This document shows positions 17,581 through 26,044 of a DNA stretch of 64,000 bases, one piece after another. The stretch comes from UBA6016 sp041915365 (GTDB lineage: Bacteria; Campylobacterota; Campylobacteria; Campylobacterales; UBA6016), in NCBI GenBank assembly GCA_041915365.1, contig JAYSBP010000010.1, forward strand, positions 27,039-91,038, in the 5' to 3' direction. The first letter of the stretch is position 1. Each line of letters begins with the position of its first letter. The notes under the pieces are model-generated. The model saw nothing but the letters and a program-made list of their open reading frames with translations. It did no database searches and was not told where the DNA came from. The translations under genes and the position numbers were made by a program.

Positions 17581-18365
17581 TTAAAAAAGCGATAGAAAAC
17601 ATAGGCGAAAAGGTCATTGTAAACTATCGCGATTTGCGTGATTTGGTATTTTTTGCCACGTCGTGTATATTTTTTTTATTTACTCCATCTGCCTACGACA
17701 GGGCCACTAGCAAGGTTCTTGTCAGGCAGATTTACTTTACTTCGGTTCAGATACTTCCGTTTTTTTTGACTTTATGTTTTGTATTTGGCTCCATCACGAT
17801 AGGCGTCGCCATGGGCGCCGTAAAGCAGATGGGGCTGTTCGATATGCTTGGAAATATAGTCTTTAGTCTCGTTATCACAGAGATAGCCCCGCTCATAACG
17901 GTCATACTAATATCCCTTCGCTCCTCGTCTGCCATGAATACCGAGATAGCGGTTATGAACGTCAATGGGGAGCTTGATACCCTAAGAGCATTTGGGATTG
18001 ACGAAAAAAGATATTTGGCGATGCCTAGAATAATAAATGCCGTCATTTCGATAGTTATGCTAAGCTACCTGTTCGCCTTTATATCAGTCCTCAGCGGTTC
18101 ATTTTTTAGTCTGATATTTTTCGGAACTGGTTTTGAGCTTTATATCAATATGCTAGCAAAATCGATTAGTCTAGGCGACATAGGAATACTGCTTTTTAAG
18201 AGCGTAGCGTTTGGTCTGGCGGTAAGTATCATCCCCATCTACTCTGGACTTTTAGCGTCTAAGCAGCTGACGGCAATCCCAATATCTGTGCTTAAAGGGA
18301 TGGTTAGGATATTTAACGCAATTATTTTTATCGAGGTGGCGTCATTAGCTCTAAAAGCCATATAA
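17577..18365 (+). CDS. mlaE: MlaE/YrbE-family ABC permease (MCE lipid transporter)
   Basis: This is the inner-membrane permease of an MCE-type lipid transporter. It has 262 residues, a family-typical length, with about five hydrophobic helices and the family signatures: an amphipathic interfacial start, FGSITIGVAMG, the conserved EIAPLITVILISLRSSSAMNTEIAVM segment and ELDTLRAFGID. MlaE proteins work as a dimer with two ATPases and a ring of MCE-domain subunits to move phospholipids between membranes. The partners lie immediately downstream (degenerate ATPase, MCE protein, lipoprotein). Overlap of 4 bases with the preceding gene. Confidence 0.9.
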   Translation: MIKKAIENIGEKVIVNYRDLRDLVFFATSCIFFLFTPSAYDRATSKVLVRQIYFTSVQILPFFLTLCFVFGSITIGVAMGAVKQMGLFDMLGNIVFSLVITEIAPLITVILISLRSSSAMNTEIAVMNVNGELDTLRAFGIDEKRYLAMPRIINAVISIVMLSYLFAFISVLSGSFFSLIFFGTGFELYINMLAKSISLGDIGILLFKSVAFGLAVSIIPIYSGLLASKQLTAIPISVLKGMVRIFNAIIFIEVASLALKAI

Positions 18366-18388
18366 AATTTTTTGACTCGGAAGAGGCG

Positions 18389-18808
18389 TTGTCTTTGGCG
18401 GCGAATGAACAGGCGAAGACGGATAGGTATGGGATAATTTCAAAGTCTCTCCCGCTTATCTCAAACCTCTCCCTTATGGAGAATATCGAAGTGGTCATAT
18501 ATTATCACGGGGCAAACAGAGGTGTCCTGGATGGTTACGTAGAGACTATGGGGATGAGCCAAAAAATGCAAAAAAGAGAACCGAACTTAACAAGTGAAGA
18601 GAGGTTTTGCGCAATGTACTTAAGGGCGATTTCATACTCAAAAAAGATATTGCTGCTACGCCCATTTTTGCTGCTAAGCGACCACAAAGATATATCTTTT
18701 GTCGATAAAATATTCGATATTACGGATGACGCAATAGATGAAGTAGTCATTTTTGATTTTGAATGGAACAAACAACGGTACGGAGATAAATATGTTCAAA
18801 AATCTTGA
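18389..18808 (+). CDS. Degenerate MlaF-like ABC ATPase subunit
   Basis: The 139-residue frame matches the middle and end of an MlaF-type ATPase: PLISNLSLMENIEV corresponds to the Q-loop/helical region, LTSEERFCAMYLRAISYSKKILLL to the signature helix and Walker B strand, and RPFLLL to the stretch after it. It has no Walker A (P-loop), the LSGG signature is replaced by LTSE, and the acidic Walker B end is lost, so it should not hydrolyse ATP. The start is uncertain: TTG 18389 is the first near-standard codon, but the frame is open further upstream into the permease gene, so a non-ATG start a few codons earlier is possible. It overlaps the MCE gene by 17 bases. Either a non-catalytic adaptor or a decaying gene. 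Confidence 0.7.
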   Translation: MSLAANEQAKTDRYGIISKSLPLISNLSLMENIEVVIYYHGANRGVLDGYVETMGMSQKMQKREPNLTSEERFCAMYLRAISYSKKILLLRPFLLLSDHKDISFVDKIFDITDDAIDEVVIFDFEWNKQRYGDKYVQKS

Positions 18809-19640
18809 GTTAAAAGTAGGTATATTCGTCACCTCCATTATCTGTCTCATATTACTCTCCGTTGTTTTTATCGCTTACAAAAAAGGGGCTTTTGAGGAGA
18901 CCTATGAGCTTAGGCTATCATCCGTATCCGGCGACGGCATAGCCGAGGGTATGCCAGTCGTATTTTCAGGCTTTGAAGTCGGCAAAATCACAAAGATGGA
19001 ACTAACCGATACGGGCGTGGTACTGCTGCACGTCAAAATACCAAGTAAGCACAAAAAGTGGATGAATGAATCGTCTGATTTTATCCTCAACAAACCGCTA
19101 GTCGGCTCACCGAAGATAATAATAAAAACGGCAAATCTACAAGCAAAACCGATAGGAAAAGATAAAATACCTCAGTTAAAAACCGTAGACGGCATCAATG
19201 AAGCGATAGCGAGGGTGCAGCCAGTGCTTGAGAGAGTGGAAGGTATCGTAAAAAATATCGAACAAATAACGGGAACTATGTCCGATAAAAAATCGTTAGT
19301 AGCAATGGCAACGGGTAAAAATGAAAGCGGCGACGACTTGGCACACATACTCAAAAAAACAGCGGAACTATCAGATTCGATACACAAAATAGTAGACAAA
19401 ACCGATGAAAATCTATACGGCGACAACGGTTTGGCAAAAGAGCTAAAATCATCGCTCAAAAAGCTAGATGACATTCTCAAAAATGCCTCCAAAATAAGCG
19501 CCGATGCGGCGGCTTCGACGACTGATTTGGTCTCTTTAAGAACAGAGATAGACCTTGCGGTAAAAAACGCAAATAGCATTATGAACGAGATAGACTCCAA
19601 AATACCGTTTAAAGCCAAAAAGGAGATGAAACTCCCATGA
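18792..19640 (+). CDS. mlaD: MCE-domain (MlaD-like) protein
   Basis: A single N-terminal transmembrane anchor (about 7-27) is followed by an MCE domain (about 34-115: YELRLSSVSGDGIAEGMPVVFSGFEVGKI is the typical start) and a long helical C-terminus (about 140-280) with heptad character. MCE proteins form hexameric rings that bind lipid in the periplasm. I chose ATG 18792, with GGAG just upstream, rather than an ORF start 39 bases earlier that would put 13 polar residues before the membrane anchor. It overlaps the ends of both neighbours by a few bases. Confidence 0.9.
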   Translation: MFKNLELKVGIFVTSIICLILLSVVFIAYKKGAFEETYELRLSSVSGDGIAEGMPVVFSGFEVGKITKMELTDTGVVLLHVKIPSKHKKWMNESSDFILNKPLVGSPKIIIKTANLQAKPIGKDKIPQLKTVDGINEAIARVQPVLERVEGIVKNIEQITGTMSDKKSLVAMATGKNESGDDLAHILKKTAELSDSIHKIVDKTDENLYGDNGLAKELKSSLKKLDDILKNASKISADAAASTTDLVSLRTEIDLAVKNANSIMNEIDSKIPFKAKKEMKLP

Positions 19641-20293
19641 GAACATTCATCTTTGCAATTATTGCCGTCCTACTTTTATCCGGCTGTTCTAACAAAAAAA
19701 CCCCGCTTTGGTTATCTGATTCTCAAAGTTATTTGGATAAGTTCAAAATCGCAAAACTCTCCGGAAGTGAAAAAGAGGCGACAATCTATAAGCAAAAAGC
19801 TATATCGTCGGTCAAACAAAGTGCAAATATAGAGTATTTGCAGATAATAGAGCTAACTGAAGTGGCTATGGATACGGCACTGCTGAAAGAGGCGAATTTT
19901 GCGACATACGACAGGCTCTCCAAAATAGAACAAAACGCTACGAACAACGAGTACAAGCAGATGCTATGCGGAACCGTTCAAAAGACAAACACTCTACCGC
20001 CAATGTATGAAGCTTTTGCGACGAGTCTCTCAAAAAAAGATATAAACTCAGCAATAGAAAATGCTAAAACAATAGAAGATGAAACTTCCAAACTTATAGC
20101 ACTAGGGGTGCTTGCAAAGCTAGAGCCAAAAAACAAACAAATATATGAAGAGATACTATCTATATCAAAGCCGAACGGGTACAAAAACGTCACGATAGCG
20201 GCAATATCTAGATTGCAGGCAATTTACGCAAAAGACGGTGATAAAGAAAAATCGCAAAAATTATTACTTGTTTTGGAAGAGTTAAAGAGGTAA
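19637..20293 (+). CDS. Lipoprotein of the MCE transporter operon
   Basis: This 218-residue protein has a lipoprotein signal peptide (lipobox LSGC, C17) and is otherwise all helix, with repeated 30-40-residue units that look like degenerate TPR or HEAT repeats. I recognise no named family. It is coupled to the MCE gene by a 4-base ATGA overlap, so it most likely belongs to the transporter, in the place where other Mla systems have an outer-membrane lipoprotein partner such as MlaA; it has no sequence resemblance to MlaA that I can see. The first caspase gene follows after 32 bases with its own strong ribosome site. Confidence 0.65.
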   Translation: MRTFIFAIIAVLLLSGCSNKKTPLWLSDSQSYLDKFKIAKLSGSEKEATIYKQKAISSVKQSANIEYLQIIELTEVAMDTALLKEANFATYDRLSKIEQNATNNEYKQMLCGTVQKTNTLPPMYEAFATSLSKKDINSAIENAKTIEDETSKLIALGVLAKLEPKNKQIYEEILSISKPNGYKNVTIAAISRLQAIYAKDGDKEKSQKLLLVLEELKR

Positions 20294-20325
20294 AATCCAA
20301 AAAAACAGCTTTTTGGAGGTTAATC

Positions 20326-21246
20326 ATGATTATTAGAGGTTTTGCTCTTTTAGTCGTTCTTTTTTCTGCGTTACTTTTCTCAGATGGTGGCGACACGGGT
20401 ACGACACAAAGCGTGGAACGCCCTAGATTGCAGGAGCGAATAGACAAATTCCGTCAGATACAAGCCGCGAAGGAGATTCAAAAAGATGAACTCACGGCAC
20501 TACTTAGCTCGGCGGCGGCAGTCCCAAAAAATCCAAAAACTTGGCTTCTTGCGATAGCGGTAGAAAAATATGATAGCACATCTCCTGTTGTCTACTCCGC
20601 AAAAAGCGGCGAGATGTTTGTAGCTACGGCTGAGAAAATGCTAGGCATACCAAAAGAAAACGTCATATTTCTAAAAGACGACAAAGCTACGACGGGAGCG
20701 GTCAAGGATGCCGTACTAAAGGTGAGCGAAAGAGCTGAGCCTGGAGATACGATATATTTTTACTACTCTGGGCACGGGATACCAGACCCAAGCTCTAGCG
20801 AGGCGTTTATACTGCCAAAAGACAAAGCGGTCGAATATGTAAGCAAAGAGCCTGACCTAAAAATGCGCCAAATCTACCAAACTCTAGAAAAAAGCAAAGC
20901 GGCGAAAGTGGTCGCAATAGTGGACGCTTGCTTTAGCGGCATGACGGATGGAGCCGCCATCTACAAAGGAGTTGCGGCCGGAAATCTAAAAACAAAAGCA
21001 TACGCCCCTAGCTCCAAAATGGTTATTTTGACTGCGGGCAGAGACAACCAATTCTCAAACAGCTTTGACGAGAAAAAATACAGAATGTTTAGCTACTACC
21101 TAGTAAAAAGTCTTTTGGACGGAAGAAAAGAGCTTTTGGACATATATCAAGACGTAAGACTAAAGGTAAAAGACGAGTCTCGCAAAAAAGGTGGAAGCTA
21201 TGAACAAGAGCCGCAAATGATAGGTAACGGCAATCTGAAGCTATGA
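20326..21246 (+). CDS. Exported caspase-like protease (C14), single-domain
   Basis: A signal peptide (about 1-20) leads into a caspase domain (about 75-300): KTWLLAIAVEKY is the first strand, H150 in YYSGHG and C202 in VDACFSG form the catalytic dyad. The domain length fits a complete p20-p10 core. Bacterial caspase-like proteins usually cleave after basic residues and need calcium or processing, but that cannot be read here. Its location in the periplasm is unusual, because most bacterial homologues are cytosolic. A GGAGG ribosome site precedes the ATG. The stop overlaps the start of the next caspase gene (ATGA). It lacks the extra N-terminal domains of the two downstream paralogues. Confidence 0.88.
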   Translation: MIIRGFALLVVLFSALLFSDGGDTGTTQSVERPRLQERIDKFRQIQAAKEIQKDELTALLSSAAAVPKNPKTWLLAIAVEKYDSTSPVVYSAKSGEMFVATAEKMLGIPKENVIFLKDDKATTGAVKDAVLKVSERAEPGDTIYFYYSGHGIPDPSSSEAFILPKDKAVEYVSKEPDLKMRQIYQTLEKSKAAKVVAIVDACFSGMTDGAAIYKGVAAGNLKTKAYAPSSKMVILTAGRDNQFSNSFDEKKYRMFSYYLVKSLLDGRKELLDIYQDVRLKVKDESRKKGGSYEQEPQMIGNGNLKL

Positions 21247-23420
21247 CGAGACGATTTTTTAGTTTGGCTCTTGCGGCCTCTGTTTATGCGTTACCGTTAG
21301 CGGCATTTGACGTAAGGGTGCAAGACAAAGGGCAACAAAAAGCGTTTGCGTATTTCAAAGATAAAAAACTAACTGAAATAAGCAAAGAGTACAGAGAGCC
21401 GCTGGATGGAGAGGAAGTCGTAAAATACTATGGCGGCAATAGTTTTGGGCATACTTTTTCAAAACTAAAAGCCACTTGCGGCTTTTATACGACCGGTTCA
21501 CGCGCCAAAGACTATAATAAAAATCTATGTGATTCTAAGTTTTCAGAGTCAAGTGTAGTTGGCGAACTAGGCGGCAGAGTTATACTAACCGCAATGACCG
21601 CTGGAATAGCAACGGCCGTTTTGGGCACGCTACATGAGGTCAAATATAGCCAGACAAAATTAAAAGAATATGTCGGAAATTCCGACTTTGAAGCCTACCG
21701 TGAGGCTATTGCCGCCGGAAAAGAATTTGTTGTTTTGCGTGAGTTTGACTATGACAAATTCATAGAACAAAATAGTATAAAAATCAATAGCTCATTTTTT
21801 GACACAAAGACAAACGCTATAGTGTACGACAAAGGGACAAATCAAAATCTCTTCGTTGACTTGCAAAAAAATCCGCAAGAACTTGTCACGCAGTGGCTGG
21901 ACAATCTGCTAGAACCTAGAAAGCCAAAAGCCGTTATCTTGCCGCAAGAGATACAAAAACCTACTTTGCCGAGTATGCCTACTCTTGTAAAAGATGAGTT
22001 TGAGACAAGAGCAGAATTTGAAGCAAGGGTAAACAAGGCTACGAGTACGAGAGAAGAGCAGATTGCCGCTTTGCAACAGCAATACAGAAAAGACGTAGAA
22101 GATAGAAACGCTAAAGTTGAAAAACTAAAGAAAGACTATCAAGATGAAATAACACAAATAAATGCCGAACAAAATGCAAAAAAAGAAGAGATGCCTGTAG
22201 TAATTGACCGTTACACAAAAATTGCGTTGCTTTTTTATACAGGGCATCCAAATATCTCAAATCCAACGTATGACGCAGAGTCGCAAACTATGTACGTGAA
22301 TTTTGAAACTAGAAAAAACTCCAACAAAATAGCCTTCAAAATCAAGCCATCGGAGGCAAAAGAGCTAAAAAACAAGCTTGACAAAACCACGATAGAGGCA
22401 AGATATGAATACGTATCCGGCTCTTTTGGGCTAAAAAATATAAACGTAGCTTTTGACGGCGAAAAATATCAGGCATCCATGACCGATAGAGAATTCAAGC
22501 CAGAGACGATACAGGTCAAACTGCAAGAGAAAAAAGTGGAGTTTGACAGCGAGCAGCAAGCAAAGATGTTTGCCATGCAAAACCCAAACTTAATAGACAA
22601 ATACAAAATAACGCCTGTTGAAATAAACACCGATAGCGCCAAAAATTATAAGGACGACTTGACTCCACTAGTTCGATTAACAAAACAGGTGGCGACACAG
22701 CCAAACAAATGGCTCTTTGCCATAGCGATAGAAAACTATGCGGAGGCCGACCCAGTCATTTTCGCCAAAAACTCAGCCGAGGCATTCGTAATGGCGGCCA
22801 AAAAAAGATTTGGGATAGACGATAGACACACATACGCATACATAGACGACAAAGCCACTGGAAGTAGTATCAAAAACAACCTTGAAAGGGTACTTGAAAA
22901 CGTACAAGACGGCGATACAATATATTTTTACTACTCGGGGCACGGCATACCTAGCCCGATAGACGGTGAGGCGTTCATACTCCCAAAAGACGCAATAGCC
23001 GACTATATAACAAAAGAAAAAGAGTTTATGGCTAGAAATATATACAAAAAACTAAGCGACAGCAAAGCCCAAAAAGTAATCGCTTTTGTCGACAGCTGCT
23101 ACAGCGGCAAGACAGATAATGTCTCAAATATCAAAGGCGTGGCCGCAGGGCATTTCAAAACCAAAAAAGTCGATTTTGATACGTCAAAAATGACTGTAAT
23201 TACGGCAGGCACAAGCGGACAGTTCTCAAATGCTTTTAATGAAAAAGGGCATAGGCTCTTTACTTATTATTTAACAAAAGCGATACTCGATAGACCAACG
23301 CTAGATGTGGAATCGTTATATCAAGAGGTAGCGCTAAAAGTCAAAGACGAATCTTTCAAAAAAGGCGATATATACAAACAAGAGCCACAGATTGAGGGTA
23401 ATACAAAGTTGGAGCTGTAA
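21243..23420 (+). CDS. Exported caspase-like protease with unknown N-terminal domain and coiled coil
   Basis: The 725-residue protein has a signal peptide (about 1-21), an N-terminal domain of about 190 residues with two cysteines that I do not recognise, a proline-rich hinge, a coiled coil (about 250-310, LVKDEFETRAEFEARVN and RKDVEDRNAKVEKLKKDY), a beta domain (about 320-430) and a C-terminal caspase domain (about 490-720). H567 (YYSGHG) and C619 (VDSCYSG) are intact. The coiled coil, beta domain and caspase are shared with the next gene, while the N-terminal domain is different, so the N-terminus is probably the sensing part. Confidence 0.85.
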   Translation: MTRRFFSLALAASVYALPLAAFDVRVQDKGQQKAFAYFKDKKLTEISKEYREPLDGEEVVKYYGGNSFGHTFSKLKATCGFYTTGSRAKDYNKNLCDSKFSESSVVGELGGRVILTAMTAGIATAVLGTLHEVKYSQTKLKEYVGNSDFEAYREAIAAGKEFVVLREFDYDKFIEQNSIKINSSFFDTKTNAIVYDKGTNQNLFVDLQKNPQELVTQWLDNLLEPRKPKAVILPQEIQKPTLPSMPTLVKDEFETRAEFEARVNKATSTREEQIAALQQQYRKDVEDRNAKVEKLKKDYQDEITQINAEQNAKKEEMPVVIDRYTKIALLFYTGHPNISNPTYDAESQTMYVNFETRKNSNKIAFKIKPSEAKELKNKLDKTTIEARYEYVSGSFGLKNINVAFDGEKYQASMTDREFKPETIQVKLQEKKVEFDSEQQAKMFAMQNPNLIDKYKITPVEINTDSAKNYKDDLTPLVRLTKQVATQPNKWLFAIAIENYAEADPVIFAKNSAEAFVMAAKKRFGIDDRHTYAYIDDKATGSSIKNNLERVLENVQDGDTIYFYYSGHGIPSPIDGEAFILPKDAIADYITKEKEFMARNIYKKLSDSKAQKVIAFVDSCYSGKTDNVSNIKGVAAGHFKTKKVDFDTSKMTVITAGTSGQFSNAFNEKGHRLFTYYLTKAILDRPTLDVESLYQEVALKVKDESFKKGDIYKQEPQIEGNTKLEL

Positions 23421-23434
23421 ATGAGGAAAATTAT
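23321..23434 (+). repeat. Copy A of a 114-base direct repeat at caspase gene ends
   Basis: It covers the last 33 codons and stop of the 725-residue caspase gene plus the first 14 bases of the following gene. Copy B at 25931-26044 differs at only three positions, all third codon positions. Confidence 0.9.
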
Positions 23435-26030
23435 TAAGCTGATTTTAGCGACTGCTATTTTATTCATCGGCAGTAGCGTATATGCGGCAAGCGAATTATC
23501 ATGGCAAAGCGGCAAGCAAGAATCAAATGTAAGCATATATGAATTGTACCGTTCACCAAAATTCAAAGGCAGATATGGCAATGAAGTGCTTATGTTTGCC
23601 TCGTTAAGCAAAGACAATACAAGACTATTACTGGTTTATCAGACAGGAATTCAAGTTGTCGATACAAAAAACTATGCGACGTTATATACAAACAGACAGA
23701 GTAGCAAAGCCGCTTTTAGCCCAGACGGGAAGCTTCTAGTAATATATACGGACGGTTCCAGAGTAAAACTCGTAGATACTGCCACTTGGAATGAAATAGC
23801 CATGCTTGACACATTTGCTTGGATTCCGCCAACCCCTTTTTCAAACGATAGCAAAAAGCTAGCGACTACAAGCTATGAGGGTATTTTTGTATGGAGCGTT
23901 GAGACAAGAAAACAAATCCTAAGAATAGTTCTTGATAGGGAAGAAAGTTTCTACACGCTCAGATTTACTCCCGATGATAAAAAAATACTTGTCATATCTT
24001 TTGATAAGTCGAAATCGATGTCAAAATATATAAGCATGTTTGACACATCAAGCGGAGCTAGACTGTGGAGGTTTAAACTAAACAATACTTTTATAGACGA
24101 CATTAAATTCAGCAGTGATGGCAAGAGGCTTCTCGCGGCAGATGGAGCTGATGGCGGAAGTATCAAGATGTGGGACAGCGCAACCGGACAAGAATTGATA
24201 AATTACAAAGGGCATACAAAATTTGTAACATCCGCAGATTTTAGCAAAGACGGAAAACAGATAGCAACTGCCGCTGGGGGTAGCGTCCATATACTAGATG
24301 CTACCAGCGGAAGCGTGCTTGCATCTACAAATGATATCAAACAAGCGTACGGAAACTCATACATATCATCTCTGGGCAATAATAGCTTATTATTTGGCTC
24401 TGGAAATTACATCAAACTTATCGGATATTACCCAAATCTAGCGTATGAGTATTTTTCGGTCTATATTCCAAATATATATATTACGAAAGTGGATTATTTA
24501 GAGGCCGAGAAAAAGATTTTTATCAAAGGGCAATACGAGTTTGTACTGCTTGATATATCATCAAACTACCTAGAGCTCACAGCCGAAAAAACAAAAATAA
24601 AAATGTCGGACTATCTATCTATACCGCTCATACCAAAGCCGACATTACCGCCGGTGCAGACGGTAACAAAAGATGAGTTTGAAACAACAAAAGATTTTGA
24701 GGCAAGAGTCAATAAGGTAAAGATGCAAAGAGAGGACGCCATAGCAAAACTTCAAGACGACTACAGAAAGGCGGTTGAAGAGCGAAACAAAGAGCTTGAA
24801 AGCAGACTCAAAAATAAGCAAAATATGGAGCTAACTTACCTGAAAGAGTCTTTGCTTGAGGTGCTAGGCAAACCATCAATAAAAGACCTAATCTACGACG
24901 CAGACAAGCAGATAATGCACGCAAAACTAACGGCGGAACACTCTACTTTCAACAAAGATATAGCCATAGAAATAGAGCCGGAAAAAGCAAGACAGCTAAA
25001 AACCAATGCCGCCAACTATGACATTCAAGCGCTATTTGATGTCTCGAATGACCTCATAACCCTAAAAGACGTAAAAATCAAAGGCAATACCGAGACCTAT
25101 GCGGCGTTACTATCCGAAAAAGAGTATGTGCCGCAAAAAGTAGCGGTTACGCTAGAGGATAAAAAAGTTGATTTTAGCGCAATGCAAAATCCAAATCTGA
25201 TAGATAAATATCAGGTACAGATGGTTGGATATGCCGACGGCAACACAAAACAAAAATACAACGACGACTTAACGCCGCTCGTAAAAGCAGCGAAAGCCGT
25301 AACTCAATCGCCAAAAAAATGGCTCTTTGTCATAGCGATAGAAAACTATACAGAGGCGGATTCGGTGATATTTGCCAAAAACTCGGCTGAAGCGTTCATC
25401 GCCGCCGCAAAAAAAAGGTTTGGTGTCGACGATAGACACACATACGCGTACATAGACGACAAGGCAACAGGCAACAGCATCAAAAACAACTTAGATAGAT
25501 TCCTAACGAACGTAAAAGCCGGCGATACAATATATTTTTACTACTCAGGACACGGTATACCTAGTCCGGTAGACGGCGAAGCATTCATACTTCCAAAAGA
25601 CGCAATAGCCGATTACATTACAAACGAGCATGAGTTTATGGCGAGAACGATATATAAAAAACTAGGAGAGAGCAAGGCGGCAAAGGTATTTGCATTCATA
25701 GACAGCTGCTACAGCGGTAAGACGGATAACATTTCAAATATCAAAGGCGTTGCGGCCGGTGTATTCAAGACAAAAAAAGTTGAGTTCGATAAAACAAAAA
25801 TGGTCGTTATGACGGCGGGCACAAGCGGACAGTTCTCAAACGCTTTTAATGAAAAAGGGCACAGGCTCTTTACTTATTATCTAACAAAGGCGATACTAGA
25901 TAGACCAACGCTGGATATAGAGTCACTCTATCAAGAGGTAGCACTAAAAGTCAAAGACGAATCTTTCAAAAAAGGCGATATATACAAACAAGAGCCGCAG
26001 ATTGAGGGTAATACGAAGTTGGAGCTGTAA
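23421..26030 (+). CDS. Exported WD40-like beta-propeller caspase protease
   Basis: The 869-residue protein has a signal peptide (about 1-22), a WD40/beta-propeller region (about 45-370; repeats such as SPDGKLLVIYTDGSRVKLVD, SSDGKRLLAADGADGGSIKMWD and SKDGKQIATAAGGSVHILD), a coiled coil (about 420-475), a beta domain and a caspase domain (about 625-865) with H711 (YYSGHG) and C763 (IDSCYSG). The caspase part is nearly identical to that of the upstream paralogue. WD40-caspase fusions are known in bacteria as candidate sensor-protease proteins; the propeller would bind a ligand or partner. It begins directly after the preceding stop codon. Confidence 0.88.
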   Translation: MRKIIKLILATAILFIGSSVYAASELSWQSGKQESNVSIYELYRSPKFKGRYGNEVLMFASLSKDNTRLLLVYQTGIQVVDTKNYATLYTNRQSSKAAFSPDGKLLVIYTDGSRVKLVDTATWNEIAMLDTFAWIPPTPFSNDSKKLATTSYEGIFVWSVETRKQILRIVLDREESFYTLRFTPDDKKILVISFDKSKSMSKYISMFDTSSGARLWRFKLNNTFIDDIKFSSDGKRLLAADGADGGSIKMWDSATGQELINYKGHTKFVTSADFSKDGKQIATAAGGSVHILDATSGSVLASTNDIKQAYGNSYISSLGNNSLLFGSGNYIKLIGYYPNLAYEYFSVYIPNIYITKVDYLEAEKKIFIKGQYEFVLLDISSNYLELTAEKTKIKMSDYLSIPLIPKPTLPPVQTVTKDEFETTKDFEARVNKVKMQREDAIAKLQDDYRKAVEERNKELESRLKNKQNMELTYLKESLLEVLGKPSIKDLIYDADKQIMHAKLTAEHSTFNKDIAIEIEPEKARQLKTNAANYDIQALFDVSNDLITLKDVKIKGNTETYAALLSEKEYVPQKVAVTLEDKKVDFSAMQNPNLIDKYQVQMVGYADGNTKQKYNDDLTPLVKAAKAVTQSPKKWLFVIAIENYTEADSVIFAKNSAEAFIAAAKKRFGVDDRHTYAYIDDKATGNSIKNNLDRFLTNVKAGDTIYFYYSGHGIPSPVDGEAFILPKDAIADYITNEHEFMARTIYKKLGESKAAKVFAFIDSCYSGKTDNISNIKGVAAGVFKTKKVEFDKTKMVVMTAGTSGQFSNAFNEKGHRLFTYYLTKAILDRPTLDIESLYQEVALKVKDESFKKGDIYKQEPQIEGNTKLEL

Positions 26031-26044
26031 ATGAGGAAAATTAT
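25931..26044 (+). repeat. Copy B of the 114-base direct repeat at caspase gene ends
   Basis: It covers the end of the WD40-caspase gene and the first codons of the LPP20-DUF4384 gene. Both downstream genes therefore begin with the same MRKII codons. Offset to copy A is exactly 2610 bases, the length of the WD40-caspase gene. Confidence 0.9.
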
